From contig CM025856.1 of NCBI GenBank assembly GCA_003952965.2, positions 21,731,351 to 21,795,350 of the forward strand: DNA of 64,000 nt, read 5' to 3'. The translations under genes and the position numbers were made by a program. This stretch comes from Morella rubra (Eukaryota > Streptophyta > Magnoliopsida > Fagales > Myricaceae). Within the stretch, counting starts at the first letter, position 1. The number at the start of each line of letters is the position of its first letter. Of this stretch, positions 53,800 to 64,000 are shown in pieces. The notes beneath the pieces are model-generated. The model was not told where the DNA came from, searched no databases, and was given only the letters and a program-made list of their open reading frames with translations.

Positions 53800-56095
53800 T
53801 TTTTTTTTAGATTCCCAAAGCAGACACTTACTTGGCAAAGTATAAATAAAATCCACTGAACTTCATCTCCTACTTCGAATCCAGAAAGAGAAATTAGATG
53901 AAGAGTCTTAAACCTACCTTAAGTTTTGGGTTGTAATTATCCAAGTAAAATCATACTTAAATACCAGATACTCTGGATTAATTGGGAGAGGTCTGCCAAT
54001 CATAGTATTGGTAGGTAGAGAGCTGTTGCTTGGGAATAAAAAGCACCCCTGGTCGAGTCCCGCTTGGGCCTATCTCTGAATAGACTAAGGTTGTCCAATC
54101 AGGATCTAAGTGATGAGATGTATTGTTTTTTTTTTAAATTGACGTGATGGGGGGGATCCTATATAAAAGAAGGAACCGAAAAACATCCCTCTCAAAAATT
54201 ATTGGAGAGTTTTTAAATCCTTTCAGTGCGTGAGCAATTTGTCTTGTTGCACTGATTGAAAAGAAAGTTTTCGCAACGGAAGACCCAAGTCCTTCGATGG
54301 CCTTTGAGATCATCGGTGGATAAGGGAAAATTTATCACTCAGATTTTGAACATGCTGCTATCACTCTTAAGACAGGTCGTGGGCAAAACATAGCATGTCT
54401 CAGTTACTGCAAGTTACAACCAGCGAGGCGATCACGTTTGTAAATGAGAATTTTAATCAAAAATTTCATTTAAAAATATCCATCTCAAACAATCAAAAAA
54501 ATCATCTTTTTTTCATCACACCAAATATAGAAAATAAGAAAAATCATAATTAACTTGTATCTATAAGATAAAATTAATTTCTAATCTGATACTATCAAAA
54601 TGGCGATTTGAATTTTTATTTTTTGAAAATTATCAATATATCCCACCCATCCAAATTAAGTTTTAAGTCAAATAAAAAAGCATACAAAATAACTAAAATA
54701 TCCCTCAAAGACAATTTTTTTAAATAATAAATACAAATTTAAGAAATAAATTGATTATTGAAATAGATTTCAATAGTTTTATTTAATTTTTTTTTAAAAA
54801 AAATATCATTTTTTATTTTTATATAAATTTTTTTTTAGTAATTTTGTTTGAATTGACATTTTAATCATTTTACACGATTTTCAACTGACTTAATATCTGA
54901 TTTAGATACAGGGCTAACTATGACTTTTCCCATAAAAAAATTTACTTAAATAATTTATCTCTTCATTTTTTTTCACGTACTCAACTTCAAAATTTTTCAT
55001 CATCTCTTACATATACTTTAAAAAATTCAAAAGCGAACGCCCTAATCTTAGCAGTTTGGTATTGGAAGCTGCTGTTAAGACAATTTAAATCAGCACATTG
55101 GGCTAACTGATTCTTTTTTATGCTAAAAGTCAACATAATTTCGCTTATACTAAAATTCCAATTCGGAAATTTAATATGATAGTGAGTCGTGAGTCGTGAC
55201 GCACTAACATAACAACTATAGGATCAATGGGCAAAAGACTAGCCTTAAAGTCTTCCTAGATAAGTTTTAAAATAATTACATGATTACCTTTCTAGGTGGC
55301 TTGAACTCGGAAGTAGTACGAACCATCGTTCTCTTATCCCCCCCCAACTATATCCACCCACTCCCAAGTTACAGAATTATTTTTTTTCCCCTTTCTTGTC
55401 TCCCTTCCCATGCTCTACCAACTTTAACAACTTAATCAAAGAAAACAGCCTCGTCCTATGAATAAACTACAACTACCTCTTTGTCGAAATAGACAACATA
55501 CTTACCCAGGGAAAAAGACTACAGAAAAGACGTGTGTGTACACTTGGAAGCTTCAAATTGCGGTTCTCATTCACATGGTAGAACAGTTGCAAAAGGGGGT
55601 GAACCATTTTGTCAACATCTAACTTGCCATGTTTATTGTATATAGTTTTAGATGTGGAAAACCTCAAGCTGGTCTGTCAAACTATAAGGACAGCACTATT
55701 GGAGTCCTAGTCATAGAGATTTTATGTTGTTTTAGGAGAGAACATACGTCCATGTTCTGTCTTCCAACCAAAAGCACATACAAATGGAATCAGAAAGGTC
55801 GTTGAAATCCTAGTATTTCAAACCTCCCATTTCGCGACCAATTTTACATACATCATCAGCAAGTAATCCACCTCTCCGAACCCACTAACATCAAAAATTT
55901 TACTTTTTATCTTCATCCCTAATCATTTCAGAGTTGCATCTGCCAGCATATTTGAAAAACAATGAAACAACAAATGGAATAGAAGCTAGAGAACATGAGA
56001 TTTACATCAATGACCACATGAAGATTCAATAACACTATTGTCCACCTAGAGGGAATGCTGGTTTTGCAAGATAAAGATTTGAAAATACCCAACTC
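53800..56095. other. AT-rich intergenic region left of the HVA22 gene
   Basis: Very AT-rich at 54430-55030, with homopolymer A and T runs. It contains the SINE-like segment listed separately. Short frames (55473-55667) are unrecognised. The right end should be the HVA22 3' UTR. Confidence 0.4.
53985..54137 (+). mobile_element. Possible degenerate SINE with tRNA-like promoter boxes
   Basis: A-box-like TGGTAGGTAGAGAGC (about 54009-54023) and B-box-like GGTCGAGTCC (54051-54060) lie about the distance apart seen in tRNA-derived promoters. The segment ends in a T run near 54126-54135. The B box lacks one T of the GGTTCGANTCC consensus, and no cloverleaf folds cleanly. Low confidence. Confidence 0.3.
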
Positions 56096-56101
56096 CTTTC
56101 T

Positions 56102-57874
56102 TTAACGATTTCCTGCAGAACGGGCTTTCCTCAATCGGCCACGTGTAACAACCCGAATGGACTCTTCCATTGCTGTTTCTTTTGGGGGAGGATTCGTGTC
56201 CTTCAGCTGATGCATGTCCTCATCAGCTGAAGAAGAAGGTACTGCTTCGATCTGCATTGGTTGAGCTTCAGTTGGTGTGGTTTGGATGATTGTATCAGAT
56301 GGAGCCGTTGCTTTCTGAGCATTCACAACTGCTGAAGGAGGAGCCGCTTTGGGCTCTTGGGAAGCACCAACCTCTTCAGCTACCTCCTTTTGGTGTTGAC
56401 TGGAAGATGTACTTGAAGTGGGAGATGGTGGTTCTTCAGTCTCTGGTGGAGCTGTAGTAGCTGGTTGATGATTAGGAGTAGCAGAGGGTTGGCGAACCCT
56501 GACACTAGGTTGTCGTGGCTGTGATTGGGAAGTAATAAATTGGTTAAAATGTGAACGAAAGAAAAATACTAACAAAACAAAGAATTCTAACCTAATGGAT
56601 ACTGCAGTTAGAAGGGACAAACCAGTGTATCAACATTGGAAAAAAATTTCCCATTTATGGGACAGAATTGGTTCAAACCTGCCCTAAAAAACCATTCATT
56701 CCTTATGTCCAGAACAATGCCTTTATTCATTCCCTTAACTACTTATTTTCCACGATGAACGCTGACTGACAGAAACTCCCTGATTCATGGATTGATCTGC
56801 AACTTTGAGTCAAGAAAGCTCCATCTACGATTAGGACACAGGCCCACAATATCTCCACAAAACCCAAGCTAGCATTATGAGCTATAAACCAAATGCATTT
56901 AAAAAAAAAAAAAAGAAGAGGAAGCAATAGTGACCTATTGAATATTGTAAACAAATCATCGCAGCCCCTTAAGCCAAATTCAAAGTAGGAACCAACGGTG
57001 AAAAAAAGAAAACTACACTTGGTATAAACTACCTGAGAAGGGCGAGGCTGTGGCGTTGATTGTGCAGCAACATATTGCAGTATGTCATATATTCTTGTCT
57101 GTCCATAGCTTGCAGCTCTTTGCCAATACAAAATTGCAATATCTCCAGCCCTAGTCCTCAGTTCCAACAAGTTCCGATCAATATCTGTCTCATGCTTTGA
57201 GACGTATGGTCTAAAGAATGAATCATACACATATGTTGTTCCCTGACACAGTTACACAAATAGAAAGTAAAGAGAGAAGGAGAAGCACATTAAAGCAAAC
57301 GTAAATGTCTGATAATCATTTATATTCATTCCCCATGCCCAAAAGAGATCCCATACCTTTGTTTTAGGGTACCACAAATATATAAAGAAGGCCAACTTAG
57401 CTTCGCTGTACATTGGAACCCTTCAAGAAGGTCATGAAAATTCCATTCAAATACAGAACGATTTATCGAAGCATGAAAATTGTCTCCCTGTTCACATAAG
57501 AAAATCTTACCATGAGATAAAGGCATCTCCAATTCTTTCACAAACAGTCAAAACAGCCACCAAAATCCTGCAACGCAGAAGGGAAGAAATTAGTTTTTAC
57601 CACTGGATATCTTCTGCACAACTATTGTTGGCACGAATAGCAATCTATAACATACCAATACTGGCACCAAAAGCGAAGTTGCTCGATCTCCGGCTTATTC
57701 AATTCGACCGTTTTGTAGCACTCATAAGCGGGATAAGCATAGCCAAAAACCATTCTGCAAACACATTACAGATTGTTGAAATTTGAGACCAACAAATAAC
57801 AAACCACAAAGGCAACAAGAAAATGCTCGCAGTGTAACTTACACAAGTCCTCTGGTGAGAAAGGATCCTATCAT
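56102..57874 (-). CDS. HVA22-like (DP1/Yop1/REEP family) ER membrane-shaping protein
   Basis: Six coding exons on the minus strand: 57843-57874, 57656-57754, 57511-57567, 57357-57420, 57033-57242, 56102-56518; 879 bases, 292 aa. The start MIGSFLTRGLVMVFGYAYPAYECYKTVE is typical of HVA22-like i/g/h proteins. The TB2/DP1/HVA22 domain spans about 10-100, with two hydrophobic hairpins: the first around 8-24, the second in WILVAVLTVCERIGDAFISWVP and AKLAFFIYLWYPKTKGTTYVYDSFFRPY. Residues 100-135 hold the conserved LLELRTRAGDIAILYWQRAASYGQTRI. The last exon is a Pro/Ser/Thr-rich tail ending RGRLRKARS. These proteins curve ER tubules and are linked to ER-phagy and ABA/stress responses. A 5' UTR intron (57884-58659) is likely. 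By neighbourhood it may be the HVA22G orthologue; the symbol is left blank because paralogues are close. Confidence 0.92.
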
Positions 57875-57883
57875 TTTTTGGAC

Positions 57884-58900
57884 CTAACACATACAAAGAA
57901 ACCAACCACTTAAAGACAAATATGATAGCGTAAAAACACATCCAACAACAAACACAGGAGAAACAGAATACTGGATCGTGGTAAGGTGACGCAAATTGTG
58001 CAATATACAACACAACTGGCAAAAAATCAAGTTAATATCTATTTCCCAAACTTGCACAGCAATACACGCAGATTTAACATGGATCCATAAGTCGACCAAG
58101 GTCAATCAAGATCATAATAGAAAGTAAAATAACTTAGTCTAGCTCAGCAGCCGCATTTTAAAGGACAAAGCACGTGAAATTCCTGGAAATCCCCATTTCC
58201 TTCCTCTTCCTCAGTTCTCTCAGCAGCCGAACAAAGAGTTTGTGCATCATTCAAATGCAAAATTAAAGTCTTCCATAAAAGAAAACAAATAAACGCCCCT
58301 CAAACACTTAAGGTAAAAAACAATGCGCCAAGAATTGGCACAGAACAACCAACTAACAACCTATAAAACCGTATCCAACAAAAAATGAAGCAAATTTTCT
58401 CTATAAAAAATTTAGAGAAAATAAAAGTTTCAACAGAAAAAGAAGACTATTTACAGAACAGCCAATCAAATAAATTAAAGAAAAACTGAAATCCACGATT
58501 ACCGACAAAATTTTGAATTTGAAAAATATCTCTGCGAGTAACAATTCCAAGATAGTTTCCAAACGCTCAAATATTCAAAACAAATAAAAGTTCAATATTT
58601 AATCTCAGAGAAAGAGAAGCAAGAGGGAGCCAGAGAGTCAGAAGAGAGTCGATCAGTACCTTTAGATTATTTTCACCGAATAGAAATGAAGAAATCCAAA
58701 AACAGAGAACAAGGTATATCGAAACGAGGAAGCTAATCCGAAGCAGTTGAGGCACAAAGCAGCGGTCAAGTTTTAGGCGGTTGCCAGCGTGTATAGACAA
58801 ATCGGCGCCGCCGAAATGCCACGGCGAACCGTTACGATGTCGGCGGTGAGAGTTTTTTTCACAAAGAAAGGGGGAGAGAGTGAGAGAGGCAGCCTCGAGT
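57884..58900 (-). other. HVA22 leader: first noncoding exon, 5' UTR intron and promoter
   Basis: On the minus strand, a leader exon ends at 58660 with AAAG and donor GTACTG; the intron ends GTGTTAG at 57884, ten bases before the ATG triplet. A TATA-like AATATAAAAA lies near 58935. The leader exon contains no ATG in the CDS frame, and that frame stays open through it. Exon boundaries are inferred from consensus splice sites. Confidence 0.5.
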
Positions 58901-58944
58901 GCCGTTTAAATTTCCTTTCTCTCCTTTTCTTTTTTATATTTAAA

Positions 58945-60185
58945 AATATGTTATCGTCCTCTCTGACTCTCTTTTCTGTGCAACGGATTTGTCCTTGGGT
59001 TGGATCGTAAATCTCGTCTTCGGTTCCGTAACCCGTAGTTGAGGGAGGAAGCTGATGCGTGTATAAAGGAGCATGAGTCTATCGTGAATGTTCGGGTCTG
59101 ATCACCGTTAAAATCGCAACTGAAGGCTCACGTGTACGGGCGAATGGTTGATTCGGCTCTATTTTTCAAATAAAATATTTTTCGTCATTTTCTTACGCGC
59201 AAAAAAGGTTTCTGAGGAGCTTAGGAAAAAAAAAAAAATAATAAATAAAAGGTTTCTGAGGATAATGGTCCCATCACCTACCCATTTACCGTTTTTTCTT
59301 CGTCGGAAGACGCAATGTCTTTCCTGGCCACAGCCTACAGGGAGTTGAACTTCGGGTGGGTCGTATCTATGCGAGCAAGGTCCCGCAGGGTGACTGAATC
59401 ACTCCTTCAGAAAAAAAAGTACAAGCGACAACAAGGCGCCGATTAGCGAGTAAAGAATCTGATCGTTATGGATAACGAGCAACCTAAATAATGCTAAGAA
59501 AATTATAATATAAACCAAAACGACATCGTTTCAGGAAGAAAAAAGAGCAGCAAAGGAGCCGAAGTAAGCTTAAACTTCGGCCCCTACCATATCTAATATT
59601 TGTCAACTTTTTATATATTTATTTTTAATCGGCCTTCAGCCTTGACGTCTAATTCAATTTATGTGCCTGCTTTTCCCTTCCTTTTTGGCCGGAGCCATAA
59701 CACAGTACTAGAAAATCCTTTCCCTTTGCTTTTCTGTCACTCTCAATTTTACTTTTACCCTTTTTTTTTTTTTTTTGGGCTTTTGTTCTGCTGTGCCCCC
59801 TTTTACTTTTACTCACACATGGGAAATGCATGACGTTCTAAAAGAATCTTTACTATTTTTATTACAGATGCTGCTGCATCTTCTTTGTTATTTCCATGGC
59901 CTTAAAGGACTGTGATCTTTATTCTTTGTTTGCAGGTTAAAGTAGGCATAAGTAGATCAGGACATTGGGTTGCTTTAGCCCACAACATAGCACTGAAGGC
60001 CGCATGACATTATCCTTAAGCAAGGATGATCCCTTCCCACAACCAAAAATAAATAAATAAATATAAAATGCTTTCTCTATCCCATACATCTAAGGCTAGG
60101 ATTTTGGTTAACTGGTTAAGTATGGAGGAAGAGCATAATTAGCTTAAACACACTCTCGTCTTAATTAAATAATAAATTTAATGGA
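58945..60185. other. Intergenic region right of the HVA22 gene
   Basis: Short low-complexity frames only, with T-rich and A-rich runs near 59228 and 59760. No supportable feature. Confidence 0.4.
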
Positions 60186-60189
60186 AAAA

Positions 60190-60420
60190 AATTACTTTGC
60201 ACTCTTAAATTATGAGGTCAATGTCACTTTTAAGATTCGAACTATCACATTATTTAAACCCCCAAACTATCAAAATTTATCAATGTTTACTGTCTAATAA
60301 GATTTTGGGCAATTTGAGGATGCACGTCAATAATTTTGGACAATTTGAGAGTTCAATAATTCGCATCCCAAAATGACATTGATTCCATAATTAGTGGAGC
60401 AAAATGCACTTCTCCAAATT
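60190..60420. mobile_element. MITE-like foldback element, about 230 bp
   Basis: The left arm (about 60191-60240, with TTGCACTC, AATTATGAGGTCAATGTCA and GATTCGAACTAT) pairs imperfectly with the complement of the right arm (about 60361-60415, read inward as GTGCATTTTGCTCC, AATTATGGAATCAATGTCA, GATGCGAATTAT). A third related segment near 60256-60290 suggests further internal symmetry. Noncoding. The ends follow the common plant MITE pattern TTGCxCxC...TATG..GTCAATGTCA. Ends are approximate. Confidence 0.6.
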
Positions 60421-60424
60421 TATT

Positions 60425-63260
60425 TAATTTTAGCTATACAGTTATCAGTTACGTCTTTTTTTTTCTCTTAGATATCAGTTACATCTTTTTTTTCCTCATT
60501 GATGTGTACAGTCTCTGTATTGAAGCAGCAGAAATCGGGGCACCCCTATCTCAGCCATGTGGTCCAAACAAAAGGCTTTAACGTTTCAGGAATGCAACCA
60601 ACTATGGTCAACCCTACCCTGGCCCCCTATTTTCTTAGCCGCTAGGATAAGTGGACTCTAGACTCTAGAGGCAGATCAAACGAGCGAGTTGAAATTAAGC
60701 CCCTCCATTGACGGACATATATATATATATATATATTTCAGGAGTGGCCTCACAAAAGAGTAGGGAAAGAAAGGGTAACCAGCTCTCAGGACGCAGCCCT
60801 TTAATGTACGTGATTGTGTCAGGTATAAGAAACCTAAAGCACAAATGGACAGATAGAAAAAAAAAAGAAGAAGAAAAAAAGCAGCTCGTGGAGCTAGCTC
60901 GATGTATCCAGAGCGGGGAGGATGGTTCCCCAGGGAATAGGGATGATCTAGAAAAGGGAAACGCCAGGAAAAAGGGGCAGCATGTGGAATCAGGGGGAGC
61001 TTTCAAAGCCTTGGATTCGACGTTTCTTAAGTGGTGGTAGCTATTAACTCCCCTCCCCCCCGCTAGCTCCATTTTATGGGACATGCGCTCTGTGGCGTGA
61101 TACCTCTTGTTCACCATTATCTTCATTCTCACATGTGCTTCTAATTATATCGGTTTGGTGGCCTGTCGCTGTCTTGTCTCCTCCCCCCATCCACTCTCCT
61201 TAACCTACTCACTCCAGCGTAACTCTCTCTTTCTTTCTCTCTCTCTCTCCCCCAACCCAACACACGCTCCCATTGACTAGCCGTTCCCTACGCTAGATGA
61301 AGATAATTTTGTGTCCAAAAGAAAAAAACATTTTGGGATAGGTTAATTGCCAATAACTTGCCTAGAAGAAAAATAAAGTAAACTTATGATTAATGAGTAG
61401 TCCTATAAAGTGAGAAAAGTATTGAAGTTGCTTAAAATAAGGGGAATTGAAGATTCCCCATTTTTCTTTTCTTGGTCAGGTCATAGATAAGTACAATATT
61501 CTAATATTCCATCCTTGTAGGATTATCCGGGATGAGCCGCTGGCTTGGGTTTAACACTATGGTATGAGAGACAGAGAGAGCGGGATAAGAGTTTTGAGGA
61601 GAGGAGGAGAAGGCTGGCATTAGGCAAAACAGAGGTATTCGGAAAGCTGCTGCTGACTCAGAACAAAAGAAAAAAAAGAAAAAAAAAAAGGAAATCTGCT
61701 GGTGGGCTAAGTATGGCAACCTTGGGCCCCCTTTTTATTGACGGGCGCGCTTCCATCGGTCGTGCTGGAAGAGATTGTGACTTCTGTTAAAAATTTCATC
61801 CCACGTACACAAATGCAAGTCCGGAATGCGGAAACGTTAGCAATATAATAGCAAATTTGATACTTGGGCTTAGTCATTGTATTGAGGCCCAAAAACCCAA
61901 AACGTACCCAGAGACCAGTGTTAGGAGGGGCACATGCAAATCATGAGGGAATTAGCAAGTAAGAGATCTGACAAATTTCAACGTGTACCTTTGTGTGTCT
62001 TGTTTTTACTGAGATAATATTAATTTATAAGATTTGATATAATATTATTACGATATCAGAGATTCAGTTTTAATGTAAGATATTGTTGAGATTTTATAAA
62101 TTTAAGTTTAAATATAAAATATATTTCCTATCATGCTTTGTATTATATCTATAGATAGAAAATTTAATTTATACGATGTATATACTCATAATATAAAATG
62201 CAGTCATAGAATACAGCTTTTACAATAAAGTAAGTCAGCTTAATCACTTAAATCTCTGTCTCTCATATATCTCCGATCTCCACATCATGTTTCAATTTTG
62301 TATTTCATTATCTTTTCTTGATCCTTTACCTTCCTCAATAATAATTAGTTTACGAGCCATATGCTTGTGGGATCCTTATTTTAGGCTGTTAGCATTATTG
62401 GTTCGTGCGGCAACGATATTCTTTGGTGTGGACGAGGAGCAGGAGTTAGGTGGTGGAGCACAATTAAGGTTATGTTATTAATGTTGAATTGTAAGCTCGC
62501 ATGACGTGTTGTTTTGGATTTAGACAATAACACTTTCGCTGATAAAAAATGGTTTAAGATTTTTCTGTCCGAAAAGAGATAATGGCCATAAATATAGAGA
62601 TCGATCAAATACAAAACGAGGAAGGTGGATTGACAGCTAGGTTGTGAAGCGCTGTGGAGCTGAAATTATCATCATCATCATATAGAAGCTTAGATGATGC
62701 ATTATTCTGGAAACTAAAAACTTTTGGGTTGACGCTGCTTAATTAAATCAATTTCCTAATTAAGATCAGCCCAGTGAAGAAGGTGTGATCTTTAAGTTAA
62801 TTCTGCTTTCAATTGTGTGGGTAGCTAGGATTAAAAGATGTCATGAACTGATCAGTTAAATCGATCATGAAAATGCACCACGACTAGCTTTTGAAACTTC
62901 AAGTGGCCGACAAATGAATCTGATCGACCAACGTCTAAAATTCTACGTACTGATCGCGGTTTAGTATGATAATTACCACGTACCCCTTAATTAATTATAC
63001 ATGTATTCGATCTGTGGGAACACAGAGACTAAAGAAAAATATTGTTTCTGTGGATCCAACGCAAGAAGATATTATAATCTGGTGCTTTTAATTAGTCTAA
63101 TTCTTCATACCCAGATGGCCAAGAGTTTGTTTTCAACATTTTCGACGGGTGCTTTGGCCTTTGGGCAATTTGCCGTAACCTTAATCCTCATGTATATATG
63201 GTTCAAATAGCACTGAGCAGGATTGAGTAGCCAAAAAGATAAATGGTCTTTCCGGATGTT
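60425..63260. other. Intergenic region before the LINE fragment
   Basis: Contains an AT microsatellite at 60717-60737, CT-rich tracts near 61220-61250 and AT-rich DNA at 62010-62230. The frames at 60695-61132, 61501-61790 and 63001-63210 have no recognisable domain. I looked for common conserved miRNA sequences by eye and saw none. Confidence 0.4.
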
Positions 63261-63261
63261 C

Positions 63262-64000
63262 TTTTTTTTTTTTTTTTAAGCAAATAAAACTAGCATTAAT
63301 ATATAGGAGTAGCAATAAAAAAAAAAAACAAAGACACCTCAAGGAGGGTCAGAACCAGCGTCTACCCAGGGAAACCGAGAGATACACCCCCAGAACTCGG
63401 GTAAGCTTCCTTCCCTTAAGGAAGAAGCAGCCCATTGGGAAGATTATGTGCAACAACATTTGCACCCCTAGGAATATAAGAGCAAGAAAAATACTGATGA
63501 GCCTGTAACTGTGACTGAATCCTAGAAACCAACGGCTCTAACTGCCATGGACAATCAGAGAGGTCACTCGAAACCGCATCCATCACGACCATCGAATCCC
63601 CTTCAAATAAAACATGCTCCCAAGAATGTTGAGATGCTGCCGAAATGACAAGCCATAAAGCTTCAGCCTTGCCCACCGAAGGATCTACAACCTGTAGCCT
63701 TCGAGCTTCAGCATGGACAACAAGACCTGATTCATCTCTGCATACGCAGGCAGCCATAGCGAAAGAAAGTCTAGTGGCTAAATCTGCATTAATTTTAATA
63801 AAACCAGGAGGAGGAGGCTTCCAGAGTACTGAAGACAGGGGATGAGAGCATCGCCAAGCTTCCACATGTCGAAGAGTAGTGTGCTGGAGCCTGGATACGA
63901 GTCACCACCTGAGTGATGGTGGAGGGAGGGCCGCCATGAACAACCTGGTTACGTTCATGCTATACAAGATCAATAGCATTAACAGCATACAGTTGAAAAT
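63262..64000 (-). mobile_element. 3' end of a degraded LINE (non-LTR) retrotransposon, RNase H region; partial
   Basis: A minus-strand frame at 63416-63865 encodes an RNase H-like domain: PPGFIKINADLA, then VCRDESGLVVHAEARRL, VGKAEALWLVISAA, HVLFEGDSMVVMDAV and a final IPRGANVVAHNL. This matches the plant LINE-derived RNase H (RVT_3) family. Upstream of it, toward 64000, the characteristic HERNQVVHGG stretch is preceded by an in-frame stop and followed by a frameshift, so the copy is dead. Past the stop, a 16-base T run at 63262-63277 (poly-A on the element strand) marks its 3' end. The element continues beyond the window. Confidence 0.8.

Noticed and set aside
58567-58800. Apparent N-terminal start of an upstream reading frame for HVA22 at 58800
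   Set aside because: The codon there is TTG, not ATG, so it is not a normal start; kept only as a non-AUG possibility in the findings.
60695-61132. Overlapping frames on both strands (145 and 110 aa)
   Set aside because: They read through the AT microsatellite and A-rich tracts; no domain.
63001-63210. Small plus-strand frame with a hydrophobic end
   Set aside because: 69 aa with no recognisable family and no promoter or splice support.

Overview
The window is nuclear DNA of a eudicot flowering plant. The genes are split by introns with GT...AG borders and AT-rich interiors, intergenic DNA is AT-rich with many simple repeats, and every recognisable protein is plant-type (GASA peptide, sigma-adaptin, plastid hexokinase, WEB/DUF827, HVA22, E2F). 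There is no operon structure, prophage or CRISPR array. Coordinates come from reading splice junctions by eye; each multi-exon model was checked for reading-frame closure.

Layout. 1.7-4.4 kb: two tandem three-exon GASA genes on the plus strand; the first, GASA1-like, has a one-base frameshift that removes its last three cysteines. 5.9-6.3 kb: long-armed foldback element. 8.1-13.7 kb: plus-strand gene for a Gln/Ser-rich, probably nuclear protein of unknown function, with a suspected one-base frameshift and a perfect 93-bp tandem duplication in its last intron. 15.9-18.3 kb (minus): AP-2 sigma adaptin, intact, 142 aa. 19.1-23.6 kb (minus): plastid hexokinase HXK3, intact, 493 aa. 25.9-27.5 kb (plus): WEB-family coiled-coil protein, 216 aa. 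28.7-29.0 kb (minus): small intronless 128-aa protein. 31.1-32.5 kb: hAT-like non-autonomous element. 35.8-38.0 kb (minus): C2H2 zinc-finger protein of 416 aa whose C-terminal half reads like a divergent PARP fold. 40.4-46.6 kb (plus): TRM6, the non-catalytic subunit of the tRNA m1A58 methyltransferase, 13 exons, 449 aa. 47.7-52.0 kb (plus): E2F transcription factor, 14 exons, E2FC-like, with an E2F consensus site just upstream. 53.4-54.1 and 60.2-60.4 kb: MITE-like foldbacks and a SINE-like segment. 56.1-57.9 kb (minus): HVA22-family ER-shaping protein, 292 aa. 63.3-64.0 kb: degraded 3' end of a LINE, running off the window.

The gene order interleaves two separate Arabidopsis chromosome-1 neighbourhoods as I remember them: GASA1, WEB, C2H2 and HVA22G (At1g757xx) with AP2S, HXK3 and E2FC (At1g478xx). 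This suggests a less fractionated ancestral segment. The genes are otherwise functionally unrelated (trafficking, sugar phosphorylation, tRNA modification, cell cycle). I found no multi-gene biosynthetic or defence system here. The most thought-provoking items are the zinc-finger/PARP-like protein, the E2F self-site with a truncated E2F C-terminus, the interleaved synteny, and the small frameshifts, which need checking against raw reads.
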